Assembly: GCF_033568475.1 (NCBI RefSeq)
Contig: NC_133122.1
Location: 158,899,361-158,963,360, forward strand
Length of the DNA stretch: 64,000 nt
Source: Henckelia pumila
Lineage: Eukaryota; Streptophyta; Magnoliopsida; Lamiales; Gesneriaceae
Reading direction: 5' to 3'
The notes under the pieces: generated by a model
What the model was told of the DNA's origin: nothing
Databases searched by the model: none
What the model saw: only the letters and a program-made list of their open reading frames with translations
Shown: one piece after another, positions 53,502-64,000 of the stretch
Layout of the letters: each line of letters begins with the position of its first letter
Position numbering within the stretch: the stretch's first letter is position 1
Made by a program: the position numbers and the translations under genes

Positions 53502-53619
53502 TTTTTACGGATAATTCTTTGTAACATGAATAAGCACAAAATATTCAGATTTTAGCATAAAGTCTTTATATTTTAATCATAAAAAAGCATAAATTTAGTA
53601 CAAGAATTAAACAATTAAA

Positions 53620-53738
53620 TATTCAAGTTTTGTGGTCCTAGGGAGCTATTGCAAAGAATCTTATGGGTAGGGAGTTAAGGCAAAGTCAAGTTTGGGTTTG
53701 GGGATTTATCACCAATTTGCTCTTTTAAAATGACCACC
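53620..53738 (+). repeat. Right inverted copy of the host repeat flanking the pararetrovirus
   Basis: It aligns with the reverse complement of 43890-44012 (GTGGTCCTAGGGAG, GGGTAGGGAGTTAAG, ATTTGC, TTTTAAAAT). No ORF. Confidence 0.55.
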
Positions 53739-53815
53739 ACGTTATTTTGTTATTTTCAATATGTTTTACTACAATGTCATGAGGTATATAATAATCTTAG
53801 TTTTCATCAAAAATC

Positions 53816-54245
53816 AAGTATAGGTCCAAAAAATAGTTTTAATTAAGGCTGGCCCCAAGAGGCCTCCGCCTCAGGCCCATGTAATTAGAGGGCCCAAAAA
53901 AATTATACTAAGTATTAAGTATAGGTCCAAAAAATAGTTTTAATTTATTTGACTCTTAAGGAATCCAACTATATTGATTGGCCCAATAAGTTATTTTAGG
54001 CTTCAGCAATATTTAAGGCTTAAAAACGATATTAGGTGAAAAAAAAAACTTAAATTTTATATTATTTGATTATTTTACATACATTTTGAATATTATATGT
54101 TATTTGGTGTTTATATTTTACTTTATAATTTTAGGTGTTTGATTTAGAGAAACATCTCATTAACTAAAAAATTGCATTGTATTATTTGAGGGCCCATTTT
54201 CTAAAACTCGTTTCAAGCCTAAAAAATATCAAGTGCGGCCCTGAT
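53816..54245. mobile_element. hAT-like non-autonomous fragment with an internal duplication
   Basis: The left edge AAGGCTGGCCCC and the right edge GCGGCCCTG (reverse complement CAGGGCCGC) resemble the CAGGGCYGGCCC termini of plant hAT elements; GGGCCC words recur inside. A 29-bp stretch (starting AAGTATAGGTCC) is present at 53816-53844 and again at 53917-53945. No transposase. Confidence 0.45.
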
Positions 54246-54860
54246 CTTGTATCTATACCTGCATAGACAAAGAATTTCGGAGTATTTTTTTTAAACATTA
54301 TTTAGAGCATTCTTGGTGGTAGCAAACATATATGACACATAATAACGACAAATGAGCTATACCTAAGAAAATGAGCTATTATGAAAATTACAACAAACAG
54401 AAAAAAAAAAAAAAAAGATTGAAAGAAAAAAAAAGCCATTGAATCCAAACTGGTCGAGGTTAAATAAGAAAAATTGACTTCATGGATTAAGAAAAATTAA
54501 AATTTAATATTTGATTTTTATATACTCTGAAAACATTATGGCTGTCTTTGTTTATCTTCTCCAAAAATATTCTCATTTTTTTCGGAAACACAACAAACAT
54601 GCCAATATTATTTCAAAGTTTTCAATCAAAAATAAATTTTCATTTCATTTACCTAGCAATAATAATATTCTAATTTTTCATTCTTCTTCTTGTTTTTCCC
54701 CCCAAAAAAAAAATTTCTCAATTTCATTGTTCTTGTTTCTTTCTCATACAAAAAGTTGAAAAAAAAGATGTCATTGCTTACATGCCCACATTGATTTCAT
54801 CGATGAAATTACAAAGATTAATTACCTCTACCTTTTTTTATAGTGGAAATATTCCTAACC
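54246..54860. other. AT-rich upstream region, no gene seen
   Basis: Poly-A and poly-T runs (for example 54400-54435 and 54705-54715). An ORF at 54511-54759 is AT-driven. It may include distal promoter sequence of the metallothionein gene. Confidence 0.5.
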
Positions 54861-54876
54861 TCAACTTCCATTGTAC

Positions 54877-54884
54877 TATAAATA
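54877..54884 (+). promoter_or_regulatory. TATA box of the metallothionein gene
   Basis: TATAAATA, 84 bp upstream of the ATG, predicts a start near 54905-54915 and a short 5' leader of about 60 bases. Confidence 0.75.
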
Positions 54885-54967
54885 GCAGCTGAGAATTCCA
54901 GCAACAACGTAACTCACTCAAATTTCCAAACATATAATATATATAACTAACAATATTATTATCGAAA

Positions 54968-55532
54968 ATGTCCAACTGCGGAGGAAACTGTGGATGTGGC
55001 TCAAGCTGCAAGTGTGGAAATGGCTGCGGGTAAATTCCATCAATTCGATTCTTTTTTTTTTTTTGTACAAATCATTTTTACATATATACCGTATTAGCAC
55101 GCACACATATTGTTAATATTCTAAAATCGATCCACCCGATGTATATGTACGTATACATTTGTGTATGAGTATATATATCGGAGACTGATTTTCTTTGTTG
55201 ATCGATACCATTTTTCAGATGTAGCATGTATCCTGATGTGGAGAAAGACACAAGTTTTACCATCAACATTGGAGGGGTTGCACCATTAAAGATGTAAGAC
55301 TTGCATAATATTTGATTTTCTTAGCTTAAATTCAAATGTAATTTTAGTCCAAAGTACATGCATTATATATATATATATATAAATTCAATGTTGATTGTGG
55401 AATGAATAAAGGAACATTAATAAATGAATGATTTGCAGGTATTCTGAGGCATGTGGGCAAAGCTTTGGCAGTGAGGGAGGGCAGACTTGCAAGTGTGGAT
55501 CCAACTGCACTTGCGACTCTTGCACCTGTTGA
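54968..55532 (+). CDS. Plant metallothionein, three exons (76 residues)
   Basis: Exons 54968-55029, 55219-55293 and 55439-55532 join in frame with GT...AG introns (GTAAAT...TTTCAG and GTAAGA...TTGCAG) and end in TGA. The protein has a Cys-rich N-terminal domain (MSNCGGNCGCGSSCKCGNGC, Cys 4, 8, 10, 14, 16, 20, 22), a Cys-poor spacer with VAPLK, and a C-terminal domain CKCGSNCTCDSCTC (6 Cys). This is the two-domain layout of plant type 1/2 metallothioneins, cytosolic proteins binding Cu and Zn or Cd through thiolates. Length is typical. It differs from usual type 2 by Asn at residue 3, no CC pair and an extra Cys51 in the spacer. Not found by single-frame ORF searching because of its introns. 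Confidence 0.9.
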
Positions 55533-56822
55533 TCCCAAAAGTGAGCTCCAAGAAAAGTAACCACGACTCCCAATAAATACATGACAAGTGTGTTATGAAG
55601 CTATAATATATATTATTATAATAAAACCCACCATTATAGTGAATCATTACCCGAAGCTAGCTAGATTGCATCTTTGTGTATTTGTAAACTGTATTTGGTG
55701 TCTTGATCAATTGTGGTTACTGTGCTTCTTTAATTGTGCCAAAGAAGATTTGACTTGCCTGGAACTATATTGCATTAAGTTTAACAAAGCTCACTACGTA
55801 TTACAACTCCTATTGGTACATACATATATATACACACTACTGATTACAAAGTAGATAATTAAACAGGACAATTCGTACAGTACTGCCCATGAATGGCCGT
55901 AACTCTTTCCTAATTTAAACAACGTCTCGAGTTTGAGTCTTATAAAATAGTTAGACGCCGATTGTTGAGAGACCATTATTTTATGCAAAGTTCATGATTT
56001 TTGGAAACCCGGGTCTAAAAATAAAATAAATTAACATTGATCGATATATACATCTTTAGATATTGAAAAATTAAATGTTTTCTCATAAGTTGATATGAAA
56101 ATTTTCTTCACAAATTTGTAAAAAAAGAATCCATAATAACTTTTTTTAGATATTACAAACAATACCTATAATAATCTGTTCTTGAGCGACAAATTTACAA
56201 AAACATAAACCAAAAGCAAAACGCAGCTCCATATAAAAATTCCACGGAACTTTGTGCAATTATATTAATTAAGTAGTTAGAACTTGAAATTTCGCTTTGC
56301 CAATCCTATTAGCTTAATTTAATCCAACAACAACCCTTTGTTGATGCTAACTGATAGAATAAATTTTTATTTTTCAAAAATCAATATCCTCAATCATGGA
56401 AATACTCAAGCTTATCACACATGATAATTAATATATATATATATATATATATAGATATATATATTGAGTCTTTAAGAAATTATTATATTGCGGATAAGTA
56501 ACTTAAAGAAATTGATTAAGAAAGAAAGAAATAATAAATTTCCAATACGAAAAATTATTATAAAGATTTTGCAAGATGACATCTCAAACAAAAGGGCAAT
56601 TCGATCCTAACCCTTCAGGCCTTTTTTATTTTTAATTATTTTACATTTGGAATGTTCATGTAAATATCTCAACTGTAACAAATATGGGACACTTGGATCA
56701 CGTACCTTCCAGGTAATGCATGCCTGAAGGGATAATATTGACGCTATCCAAACATAAAAAATGATCAATAATCTATTTAGTTGAAATTATATATTATTAT
56801 ATATTATTATATTATATATATA
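55533..56822. other. Metallothionein 3' region and AT-rich intergenic DNA
   Basis: AATAAA at 55573 is a candidate poly(A) signal. Short AT microsatellites lie at 56430-56465. ORFs at 55588-55988 are shadows of AT-rich sequence. No RNA gene or element ends are seen. Confidence 0.55.
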
Positions 56823-57424
56823 GAGCTGTCAGACGAGCCGGCCTGCCTCAGCCCGTCACGACCCGCGGCTCCGTTTAGGCCCGCCTCCAAACGGGCCATA
56901 AAACCCCAACCCCCCCGACTCGTCACGGGTTGCGGGCTAGGCAAGCCAACCAGCCAAAATTTTTAAAAAAATATAAAAAAAATAAAAAAATTTCAAAAAA
57001 CAAAATTAGTATTTGAGATTGGAAAAAATATATCAATAATGCTATACAATAAGAAATAATAAATGTCATAATCAAAAAAATCATATAAAATTTTGATGTT
57101 AACTATTATATTTTGGATAAAAAATCACATTTCAAAATAATATGAATAATATAAATAGAATAAAAAATAATTATGTAGGATATGAAAAATCTATCAAATG
57201 CTAGTTTTAAAATTTTAAAATCACATTATTTAACAATAGTGTTTTTATGTCCATAATTCAAAAAAATTAAAAAAATTTTTTTTTGAAAAAACAGGCGGGT
57301 CGCCTCGCCCGCCTCAACCCACGGCTCGTTTGGGTTGTCCCGTTTAGGCCCACTCAAAACGGACCAGTAAAACCCTAACTCGACCCGCCATTTTTTCTTG
57401 GAAGCCCGACCCGTTTTGACGGCT
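56823..57424. mobile_element. hAT-like MITE (602 bp) in an AT microsatellite
   Basis: GAGCTGTCAGACGAGCC at left and the reverse complement AGCCGTCAAAACGGGTC at right form imperfect terminal inverted repeats, with GGCCCG-rich subterminal zones and an AT-rich centre. TATATATA on both sides is compatible with an 8-bp target duplication but also with the microsatellite itself. Confidence 0.6.
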
Positions 57425-57840
57425 ATATATATATATATATATATTATAAAAGTGTGGATAGAAGACATTGTTTTTTAATTATGAATTAACAATATCTTGT
57501 ATACACACTTTTATGTGTACATCATGAAACACAATATGGATATTTTTGTAAAGTTTATTATTAGTTTGAGATAGATAAGGAAAAAAACTAGCTATTAGTT
57601 AGACCCACCAAATAAATTAGTCACTTTTTGATCAACTTAACTTGACAACATGGATAATGCTATGTACAAATAGAATTACAAATAGGATTACAAGTTTTCT
57701 CATCAAAATCTCATCAATTGAATTATAATCAATTTCTCGCGATAATTTGAATTTTTACAATTTTTTTACTACTCTTGACAAGGCCCATTATTGATAGGGG
57801 GTGAAAAAAATATCTTTAACCATAATTATACATGATCGCC
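57425..57840. other. Intergenic region, no gene seen
   Basis: AT-rich; no ORF of note. It may include the promoter of the FAR1-like relic. Confidence 0.5.
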
Positions 57841-58736
57841 TTCCTCCCTCTTCTCTTTCCGTGAAGGACGGAGCAGACAACTATAGTAGTTTCAGTAAGT
57901 ATATTCCACCGTATTTTTGAAATACGCTTAATTTGAATTTGTTTTATTTAGTTTAGTTAGTTTTTGTACATGAATTTGTGCATGGGTGATTTTAGGGTTC
58001 TTGGCTTCTGTATTTTGTTCAAATAAGGGGAATTTCTCTCTGAAGTCTTCGGTCACACTGCAGAAGTGTAAGCTTATTAACTTTCATCAATTCGAAAGTC
58101 GTAACGACAAATTTTATCTCTCTTGCTCGTTGATGATATAGGATTTTTTGCTCTAATTTTGTATGCTTATAGTCATCGCCTGCATATTAATTCAAAAAAG
58201 ACAAAACCATCAATTATGATATTGGTTGTCCACGTTAACGAAACACGGTACAAGCTTATACTAGGAGTATTAATTTTGTGTGACGAGAAGAAACGACGAA
58301 AAATGTTAATTAACTTCTCTTAACATTTGGACTTTTTTCTTTAAAAAAAAAAGATTTGGAATTTTTTTTGGCTTTTCAACTAATGCTTTTATAAGTTCTG
58401 GGCATTATTTCAGACTCTATTACGTTAACATCATATATTTCTAGTCTAATTTAGATTATACATATCTGATCGAATAATAAATAAATACATGTGAACAATA
58501 TATACTGCTCTAAATTTATACAGAAATCGATGATCATTTATCTAATATTAAGGATCATGTGGTGTAGGAATAAGTTGTTTATTTATGGATGTGTCTTGTG
58601 AATTCAACCAAAGAATCGGTGGATTATCTTTTGTGTGTGTGTGTGTGTGTTTTTTTTTTTCCTTTCAGAATTTTTGTATTTGTGTTGCTCAATTGATTAA
58701 CCAAGAATAAGTGGAGTGTTGTCATTTTCTTGTAGT
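57841..58736 (+). other. Probable 5' untranslated exon and intron of the FAR1-like relic
   Basis: A GC-richer stretch ends in TTTCAGTAAGT (candidate donor GTAAGT at 57895). A candidate acceptor TTCTTGTAG lies just before TTGGAAAAGC, 17 bp upstream of the first coding ATG. A 5' UTR intron of about 840 bp is the simplest reading. It holds a GT microsatellite (58635-58652) and a T-run. Confidence 0.4.
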
Positions 58737-58752
58737 TGGAAAAGCTTGATCA

Positions 58753-61434
58753 TGTCTGAAATAGGTAATTTCATATCTCATCTCATTTCTATTAATATGA
58801 AATGGAAATTGAATTTTGAGGAGTTTGGATTTCATAAAATAATGTAATTGTAAGTTTGCAAAATATTTTTTTGTGTAGGTGTTGTAAATTCAGTAAATAG
58901 TGGTTTAATGAATGATACACCTAATTTACTTGGGGAAGATAGTGAGATTGAGCTCAAGGTGGGAATGAAGTATAAAAATGAGAATGAAGTTTTTTATTTC
59001 TACACGAGATATGCCTAACGTGTTGGTTTTCTAGTTAAAAAAAAAACTTCACAGAAGAATAACAAAGGATTTGTTACATTTGTTATGTTCACATGTAGTC
59101 AAGAAGGTTGCAGAAGTAGTAATACAAGCACTACATTGAAGCCCCAACCAACCAGTCAAACAGGTTGCAAAGCTAGGTTGTCAGCTTGTTCAGATGCTAC
59201 TGGAGTATGGAAATTACTAGTGTCTATCTCGAGCACAATCATGAAATTAGCCCATCCAAATCCAGAGTATTTCGATGCTATCGTCAGTTGAATGCTCATG
59301 TGTAACGACAACTAGAGGTGAATGATATAGCAGGTATTCCTCTTCATAAGTGTTTTAACTCGGTTGTTGTTGAAAAAAGTGGATATGAGAATATGAATTT
59401 TATTGAAAAAAGATTGTAATTATATCGATAAGGTCAGAAAATTAAGACTTGGAGAGGGAGATGCAGCTGCTATTCGAGCTTATTTCTCAAAAATGCAGTT
59501 TGTTTGTCCTGGTTTTTTCTTTAGCTTAGATTTGGATGATGATGGTCGATTAAAGAATGTATTTTGTGCAGATAATAGGAGTAGGAAAGCTTATAAGGAA
59601 TTTGGGGATGTAGTGACTTTTGATACAACATATTTGACTAATAAGTATGATATGCCATTTGCTCTTTTCATCGATGTAATCATCATGGACATTCGACACT
59701 ACTTAGATGTAGTATACTTTCTAATGAGGATACAAAGATATTTGTATGGTTGTTTAGGATATGGCTAGAGTGCATGAAATTTCAGACACCTCAAGGGATA
59801 ATCACTGATCAGGACAAGGCAATGCAGAATGCCATAGAAATCGTATTTCCTAACACAAAACATAGGTGGTGTTTATGGCATATACTTAAGAGATTACCTG
59901 AAAAATTTGGATATCATTCTCAAAAGGCTTCCATACTCTGGTCTGTACACGAATTTGTGTATGAATCACAAAGTGCAGATGAGTACGAACAGGGCTGGTT
60001 TTCTATGCTTGATATGTATGAATTGCAATATAACGATTGGTTGATAGAGCTTTTTAGGGAGAGAAGTCGCTTGGTTCCTTGTTTTCTCATAACATCATTT
60101 TGGGCCGGAATGTCAACAACTCAACGGATTGAGAGTATGAATGGTTTTTTTGACGGGTATGTGCCTTCAAAAACAACTTTAAAACAATTTGTGGAGCAAT
60201 ATGAGCAAGCTCTAAGAAGTAAAGTCGAGAAAGAGTTCCAAGCCAGATTTAAGTCTTTCTCCCAAGTTGTCCCTTGCGTTACTCGATTCGATATGGAGAG
60301 GCAATTTCAAACTGATTATACAATTGTAAAATTTAAAGAATTTCAACAAGAATTGACAGGAAAGATGTATTGTGACCTTGAATCCACTGACGAGGGGTCT
60401 TTTGGAATGAGATATGTGGTTACTGAAGATTTTACCGTGCATGAGAAAGTTAAGCAAAAAATATTTGAAATTATGTTTGAGAGAGACAAATGCACATTTT
60501 CTGTTGTCACCTATTTGAGTTTAGGGGAATAATTTGTAGGCATTCTATTATATTTTTGATCCGCAATAAGTTTTTGGTCGTTCCCGAGAAATATATATTT
60601 CGGCATTGGAGGAAGGACGTGCGTAGATTGTATACGAGGGTGAAGATCAGTTACAATGGATAGATAACTACTCCTGGTCAGTTAAATTATGAGAAGTTGT
60701 GTGACGCATTTAAAAATGTTGCAGATTTGGGTGCAGATAATGATGATGAAACTCAAAAGCTCCTCGAGTGGATTGAAAGTAAAACAAGTGATCTTGTTAT
60801 TTCAAAGTTACGATTAGATTGTGGTCGTACTTTTATATCAAAGCTAAGCATGCAAGTATAATCTGATCATATTGATAATATATACCAAGATTCTACTTGC
60901 AAAGTTCTTGATCCAAAATATACTAAAACAAAAGGATCCCCTAAGAAACTTTGAAAAAATGTCCATTGAAGAAGTGTTTCAAGAAATCAAAGGTACAAGA
61001 TATTCCTAATAATTTTTTTTTTATGAATTATCAATATCTGACATTCTATTCATACATATGTTGGGTTGTAGGTATCGGTGAAATGAAGCAAAGGCAAAAA
61101 AACTCACAACCAGAAAATATTGAATATAGCAATGCGTTTATTCAACCACCTGATCAAAATTCTATGATGACTTCGCTCTCTTTCTCACAAAAATTAACGG
61201 TATAATATTATGATCTTCATGTTTCAAGTCCTTAATAATGTTTGTGTTTGTTTCTTATATTTGCATAATAATTCTAGGGTGTTCATCATCTTAATTCCTT
61301 GGAATATCGATTGTGGCGTACATTTAGTATCCAACTACGGAATTGATCAGGCATCAACAACGTTATGCTCATCAGTTATTATATTATATTATTATTTTTT
61401 ATATAATAACAGTACTCCGTTTCGGATCAGTTGA
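58753..61434 (+). pseudogene. FAR1/FHY3-related (FRS-like) gene, degenerate
   Basis: Exon 1 is MSEI (58753-58765, donor GTAATT), exon 2 starts at 58879 after GTGTAG. The FAR1 DNA-binding domain follows (VGMKYKNENEVF, FTCSQEGCRSS, TGCKARLSACSD), with a TAA at 59016-59018 and a frameshift near 59220. The MULE-type transposase-like core is in two frames, 59403-59768 (VVTFDTTYLTNKYDMPFALF) and 59750-60532 (GIITDQDKAMQNAIEIVFPN, KHRWCLWHILK). The SWIM zinc finger (C-x-H, CRH) near 60490-60550 lies across another frameshift, and the C-terminal region continues to about 60950 with two more small exons to 61350. FRS proteins are transcription factors derived from MULE transposases; this copy is dead. 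An unrelated, still mobile MULE is less likely as no terminal repeats are seen. Confidence 0.85.
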
Positions 61435-62660
61435 ACCATTTTTTAAAGGTTTGTCGGTTTGATTGCTGGTACAGTTATGAAAATATTGGCTGATACCCAT
61501 TATTCAAATAATTATTACACGGACATCTTGTTTTCCCCTCTTCATTGACATACTCGATAGCTTGTGCTACAAACATCTGAACATCATTTTTATATTCAGA
61601 AGAGATTCGATTCGTCGCACTCATTCAACTTTTGTCAATCGTCATTTGTAAAACTAAATCCAAAAAAATATACATTGAATTACAGTACATGCCATGAAAA
61701 TCAACCAAATTCCATACATTATTGTCTACCTCAATATTAGTAACTCAGGAAAAAAATTATCAACGTCTGAAAAGAAAAAAAAAAAAACGATGCAGTAACA
61801 TTTTATATGCATCACAAACTTTACACAAATCAAGAAAATGGCGTAACTCTCATCAATTCTAACTAAGATCATGAAATTTGAGAAATAAAAACCAAAAAAC
61901 CAACGAAAAATCACAAAAATTATTATTATTCTGTGTTTGGAGATAAACTAATATTGGCATGCTAAAAATCAAAATAAATGGCACCTACAATTTAATTTCC
62001 CAAAGTACTAGTGTACTACCGACTCTATGAGAAATAAATAATAGTTTGTGATAGAAGATTAAAATTTAAAGAAACTAGTTAAAAAATATATAAATAAAAA
62101 ATCGGCAAATTTGCATGATCCTTAAAAAATTAACATCCTCAAATCTCAACTTCCATGAAGATTATTGAACTACCCATCTGATCGATAAAATAGATATCTT
62201 AAATTTAGTTCCTACCAATGAAATCTAAAAGAAATTCAATTTTCACAAGCAAGTTTAGCCAACTATATTCACCAAATTAAATTTCTCTTTAAAATCACCA
62301 ATTATAATTCTCTAGATAATTTGGGTAACAAAAATACAATACTAAACCACATTAAATGGCTTGAGCAAGCTGAATGAACATTTAAAAAAAACTTGAATTG
62401 AAGGAAAAACATGTATAAAAGCTCTACGACATTTCAATTATTTTTATACGAAATTCGATCAATCAACAAATGAAAATCAAACTTAGAAATCGAGCAACCA
62501 TCACTGTCACTTACCTCCGCAACCTTGGCTCTTTTTTTTTTTTTTTTTTTTAATCTACAAGTGAATGAATCACCTACAGGAACATTAAAATCGAACACTA
62601 ATTAAAATGTGATTTCAATTATTCACCCAAATCGCATTAAAAAACAATGAATTTGTTACG
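61435..62660. other. AT-rich intergenic region, no gene seen
   Basis: A 22-base T-run near 62531-62552; no ORF with features. The 5' LTR of the following element may begin in its last part, but I cannot fix a TG boundary. Confidence 0.45.
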
Positions 62661-62879
62661 CTAATTTTATTTAAGTACTTTATTTTGTTGAGACTTTCCG
62701 TTTTGTCACCTTGATATCAGGCCTTGATCAAAGATCTGATTTGGAATGTTTCTTATTTTCTTATATATGCATAGCATTGTAATTGGAAGGGATAGAGAAC
62801 AATATCAATAATAAAATTTATCAGAATTATCTTCTTCATGTGCAATCTTCTCCTTGGCCATTAGAATTGGTATCAAAGC
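62661..62879 (+). other. LTR end/leader and PBS of a gypsy element
   Basis: TGGTATCAAAGC (62868-62879) matches the Met-tRNA PBS with one change, 19 bp before the gag ATG. The LTR before it probably ends near 62860 (CCTTGGCCA) and is short; TGTTGAGAC at 62688 is one candidate start. The boundary is uncertain. Confidence 0.5.
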
Positions 62880-62898
62880 ACGATCTTGGCAACCAGTC

Positions 62899-63835
62899 AT
62901 GGCGGATGGGACTAGAGGGCAGGAACAACAAAAGTTGGAAGACACTGTCAAACATCTGAAAGAATCATCTGACAAACAAGCGGTAACTTTACAAGAATTA
63001 TCTATGAACATGAAATTTAAGCAATTCACCTCTAAAGGAGAGAATTCAGAATCGAGACATGGGAGTTATAGCTCGGGGCCTCGTAGTGGTGTAAATTTTC
63101 TGTCTGGCGGAGGAAATCCTATTCAAACCAGATTTTCCAAATTATATTTTCCGATGTTCGACGGTGACAATCCCAGTGGGTGGATTTACAAATGTGGTCG
63201 ATTCTTTAGTGCAAACGGAATTGTTGATGAGGAAAAGGTTGGGCTCGCTTCCATCTTGGAAGGTAAGGCATTGGAATGGTTCCAAGGATATGAGGCTGGA
63301 AATAAGGAGTTCACGTGAGATCAATTTTCTCAAGACGTGATTTCGAGATTTGGTCCCAGCACTTTACGACAGTCCTATGGGGCAACTCTCCAAACTTAAG
63401 AAAACTTCAACTGTAAGAAACTATCAAGAACAGTTCGAGACGCTGATGGCCTACCAGATGAGTTTTTTGTGCACTATTTTGTCAGTGGCCTGAAATAAGT
63501 AATCAAGAACCAAGTCACCATGTTTTGACCTACCACCTTGCCACAAGCAATAGGGTTAGCGTTGCTGCAAGAAGGAACAATGGAAGCGATTCTGAAGGAG
63601 GTGAAGGGTCCAACTCGGAACACCACAACTCCAGCTGGTTTTTCAGAAGCAAGAAAAGGTAATAATACACAATTTCCTCCAATTAAAAGAATTTCGGCAG
63701 CTGAAATGAAAGAAAGAAGAGACAAGAAACTTTGTTACTATTGTGATGACAAATATGAGCCTGGCCATAAGTGTAAAAAAAAGACAAATATTTTTATTGA
63801 AAGGAGAAGAAAGCAAAGAAGAATTAATTGATGCC
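62899..63835 (+). pseudogene. gypsy gag (Reina-like chromovirus), broken
   Basis: The start is the ATG at 62899 (MADGTRGQEQQKLED), because the upstream part of the open frame contains the PBS. The capsid region (FSKLYFPMFDGDNPSGWIYK, EGKALEWFQGYE) is typical of Reina-type gag. The frame stops at 63316-63318; decayed sequence leads to 63538-63831 with a zinc knuckle CYYCDDKYEPGHKC. The gag precedes a protease at the window edge. Confidence 0.8.
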
Positions 63836-64000
63836 AACTGTACTGAAACAGAGGACCCTATTGTTTCGGTTCATGCATTATCTGGCTCAGCCATCAAACC
63901 ATGAGGATACGAGGGAATATAAAAAATAAGGCCATCACGATTCTCATTGATTCAGGAAGCACTCACAATTTTCTTGACCCAGTGGTGGCAAAACGGATTG
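63836..64000 (+). pseudogene. gypsy aspartic protease, start only
   Basis: ILIDSGSTHNFLDPVVAKRI is encoded near 63940-64000, with the DSG active site. A TGA at 63901-63903 precedes it in this frame. The rest lies beyond the window. Confidence 0.75.

Larger units (their letters stand above)
44340..53510 (-). mobile_element. Endogenous pararetrovirus (Caulimoviridae, cavemovirus/solendovirus-like)
   Basis: Almost a full genome length in one orientation. From right to left on the minus strand: PBS, two small ORFs, coat protein, movement protein, aspartic protease-RT-RNase H, a final ORF in the transactivator position, then a promoter region at the far left. There is no integrase, as expected for caulimovirids. 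CP followed by MP, pol and a last ORF matches cavemoviruses and solendoviruses; the genus is inferred from gene order only. Damage: one solo LTR in CP, stops in MP, a frameshift in pol. Excluding the 1.9 kb LTR it is about 7.3 kb. Confidence 0.85.

Noticed and set aside
58635-58662. GT and T microsatellite, and AT microsatellites at 55362, 56430 and 57424, as regulatory sites
   Set aside because: Ordinary simple repeats without positional evidence of function.
59403-60532. Autonomous MULE transposon
   Set aside because: The FAR1 DNA-binding and SWIM regions and host-like introns fit an FRS gene; no long terminal inverted repeats or 9-bp duplications were seen.
1-64000. CRISPR arrays, bacterial operons or integrons
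   Set aside because: No regularly spaced direct repeats with unique spacers; all evidence points to plant nuclear DNA.

Overview
This is nuclear DNA of a flowering plant: nested LTR retrotransposons with plant PBS types, a plant metallothionein gene with canonical introns, a FAR1-type gene relic, plant MITE families and an endogenous caulimovirid. Family composition suggests a eudicot, possibly an asterid; I cannot name the species.

Layout. 1-16181 is a stack of broken elements: a minus-strand gypsy LTR cut into the protease of a chromodomain gypsy element (772-5486); that element sits in a CACTA end (5487-6772), which sits in the LTR of a chromovirus-like gypsy element on the minus strand (6773-13681). 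Then come TRIM relics with Pol III-derived LTRs (5S rRNA-like and tRNA-like, 13686-14579) and a truncated LTR (14580-15900). 15901-28466 is a Tat/Athila-type gypsy element (minus strand, gag and protease only) holding a solo LTR (18107-19499, duplication ATGCT) and a complete non-autonomous element (22844-28447, duplication ATACA). This stack lies in a copia element (minus strand, 28467-42640), which is also split by a 9.3 kb gypsy element with about 3 kb LTRs (30475-39761, duplication CTTTG).

43238-43740 is a Harbinger-type MITE. 44340-53510 is an almost complete endogenous pararetrovirus on the minus strand, in transcript order: promoter, leader, PBS, small ORFs, coat protein (split by a solo copia LTR, duplication GATAT), movement protein, protease-RT-RNase H, and a last ORF in the transactivator position. 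The order resembles cavemoviruses and solendoviruses. Diverged copies of one host repeat flank it in inverted orientation.

54870-55600 holds the only intact-looking host gene, a three-exon metallothionein. 56823-57424 is a hAT-like MITE. 58753-61434 is a decayed FAR1-related gene. 62868-64000 is the start of another gypsy element running off the window.

Most notable: a TRIM locus carrying both a 5S-type and a tRNA-type Pol III promoter; family-specific GC-rich short repeats in seven LTR families, each just upstream of the TATA box; eight 15-bp palindromes spaced about two helical turns apart in one LTR; and the pararetrovirus with its promoter, PBS and leader-stem inverted repeat.
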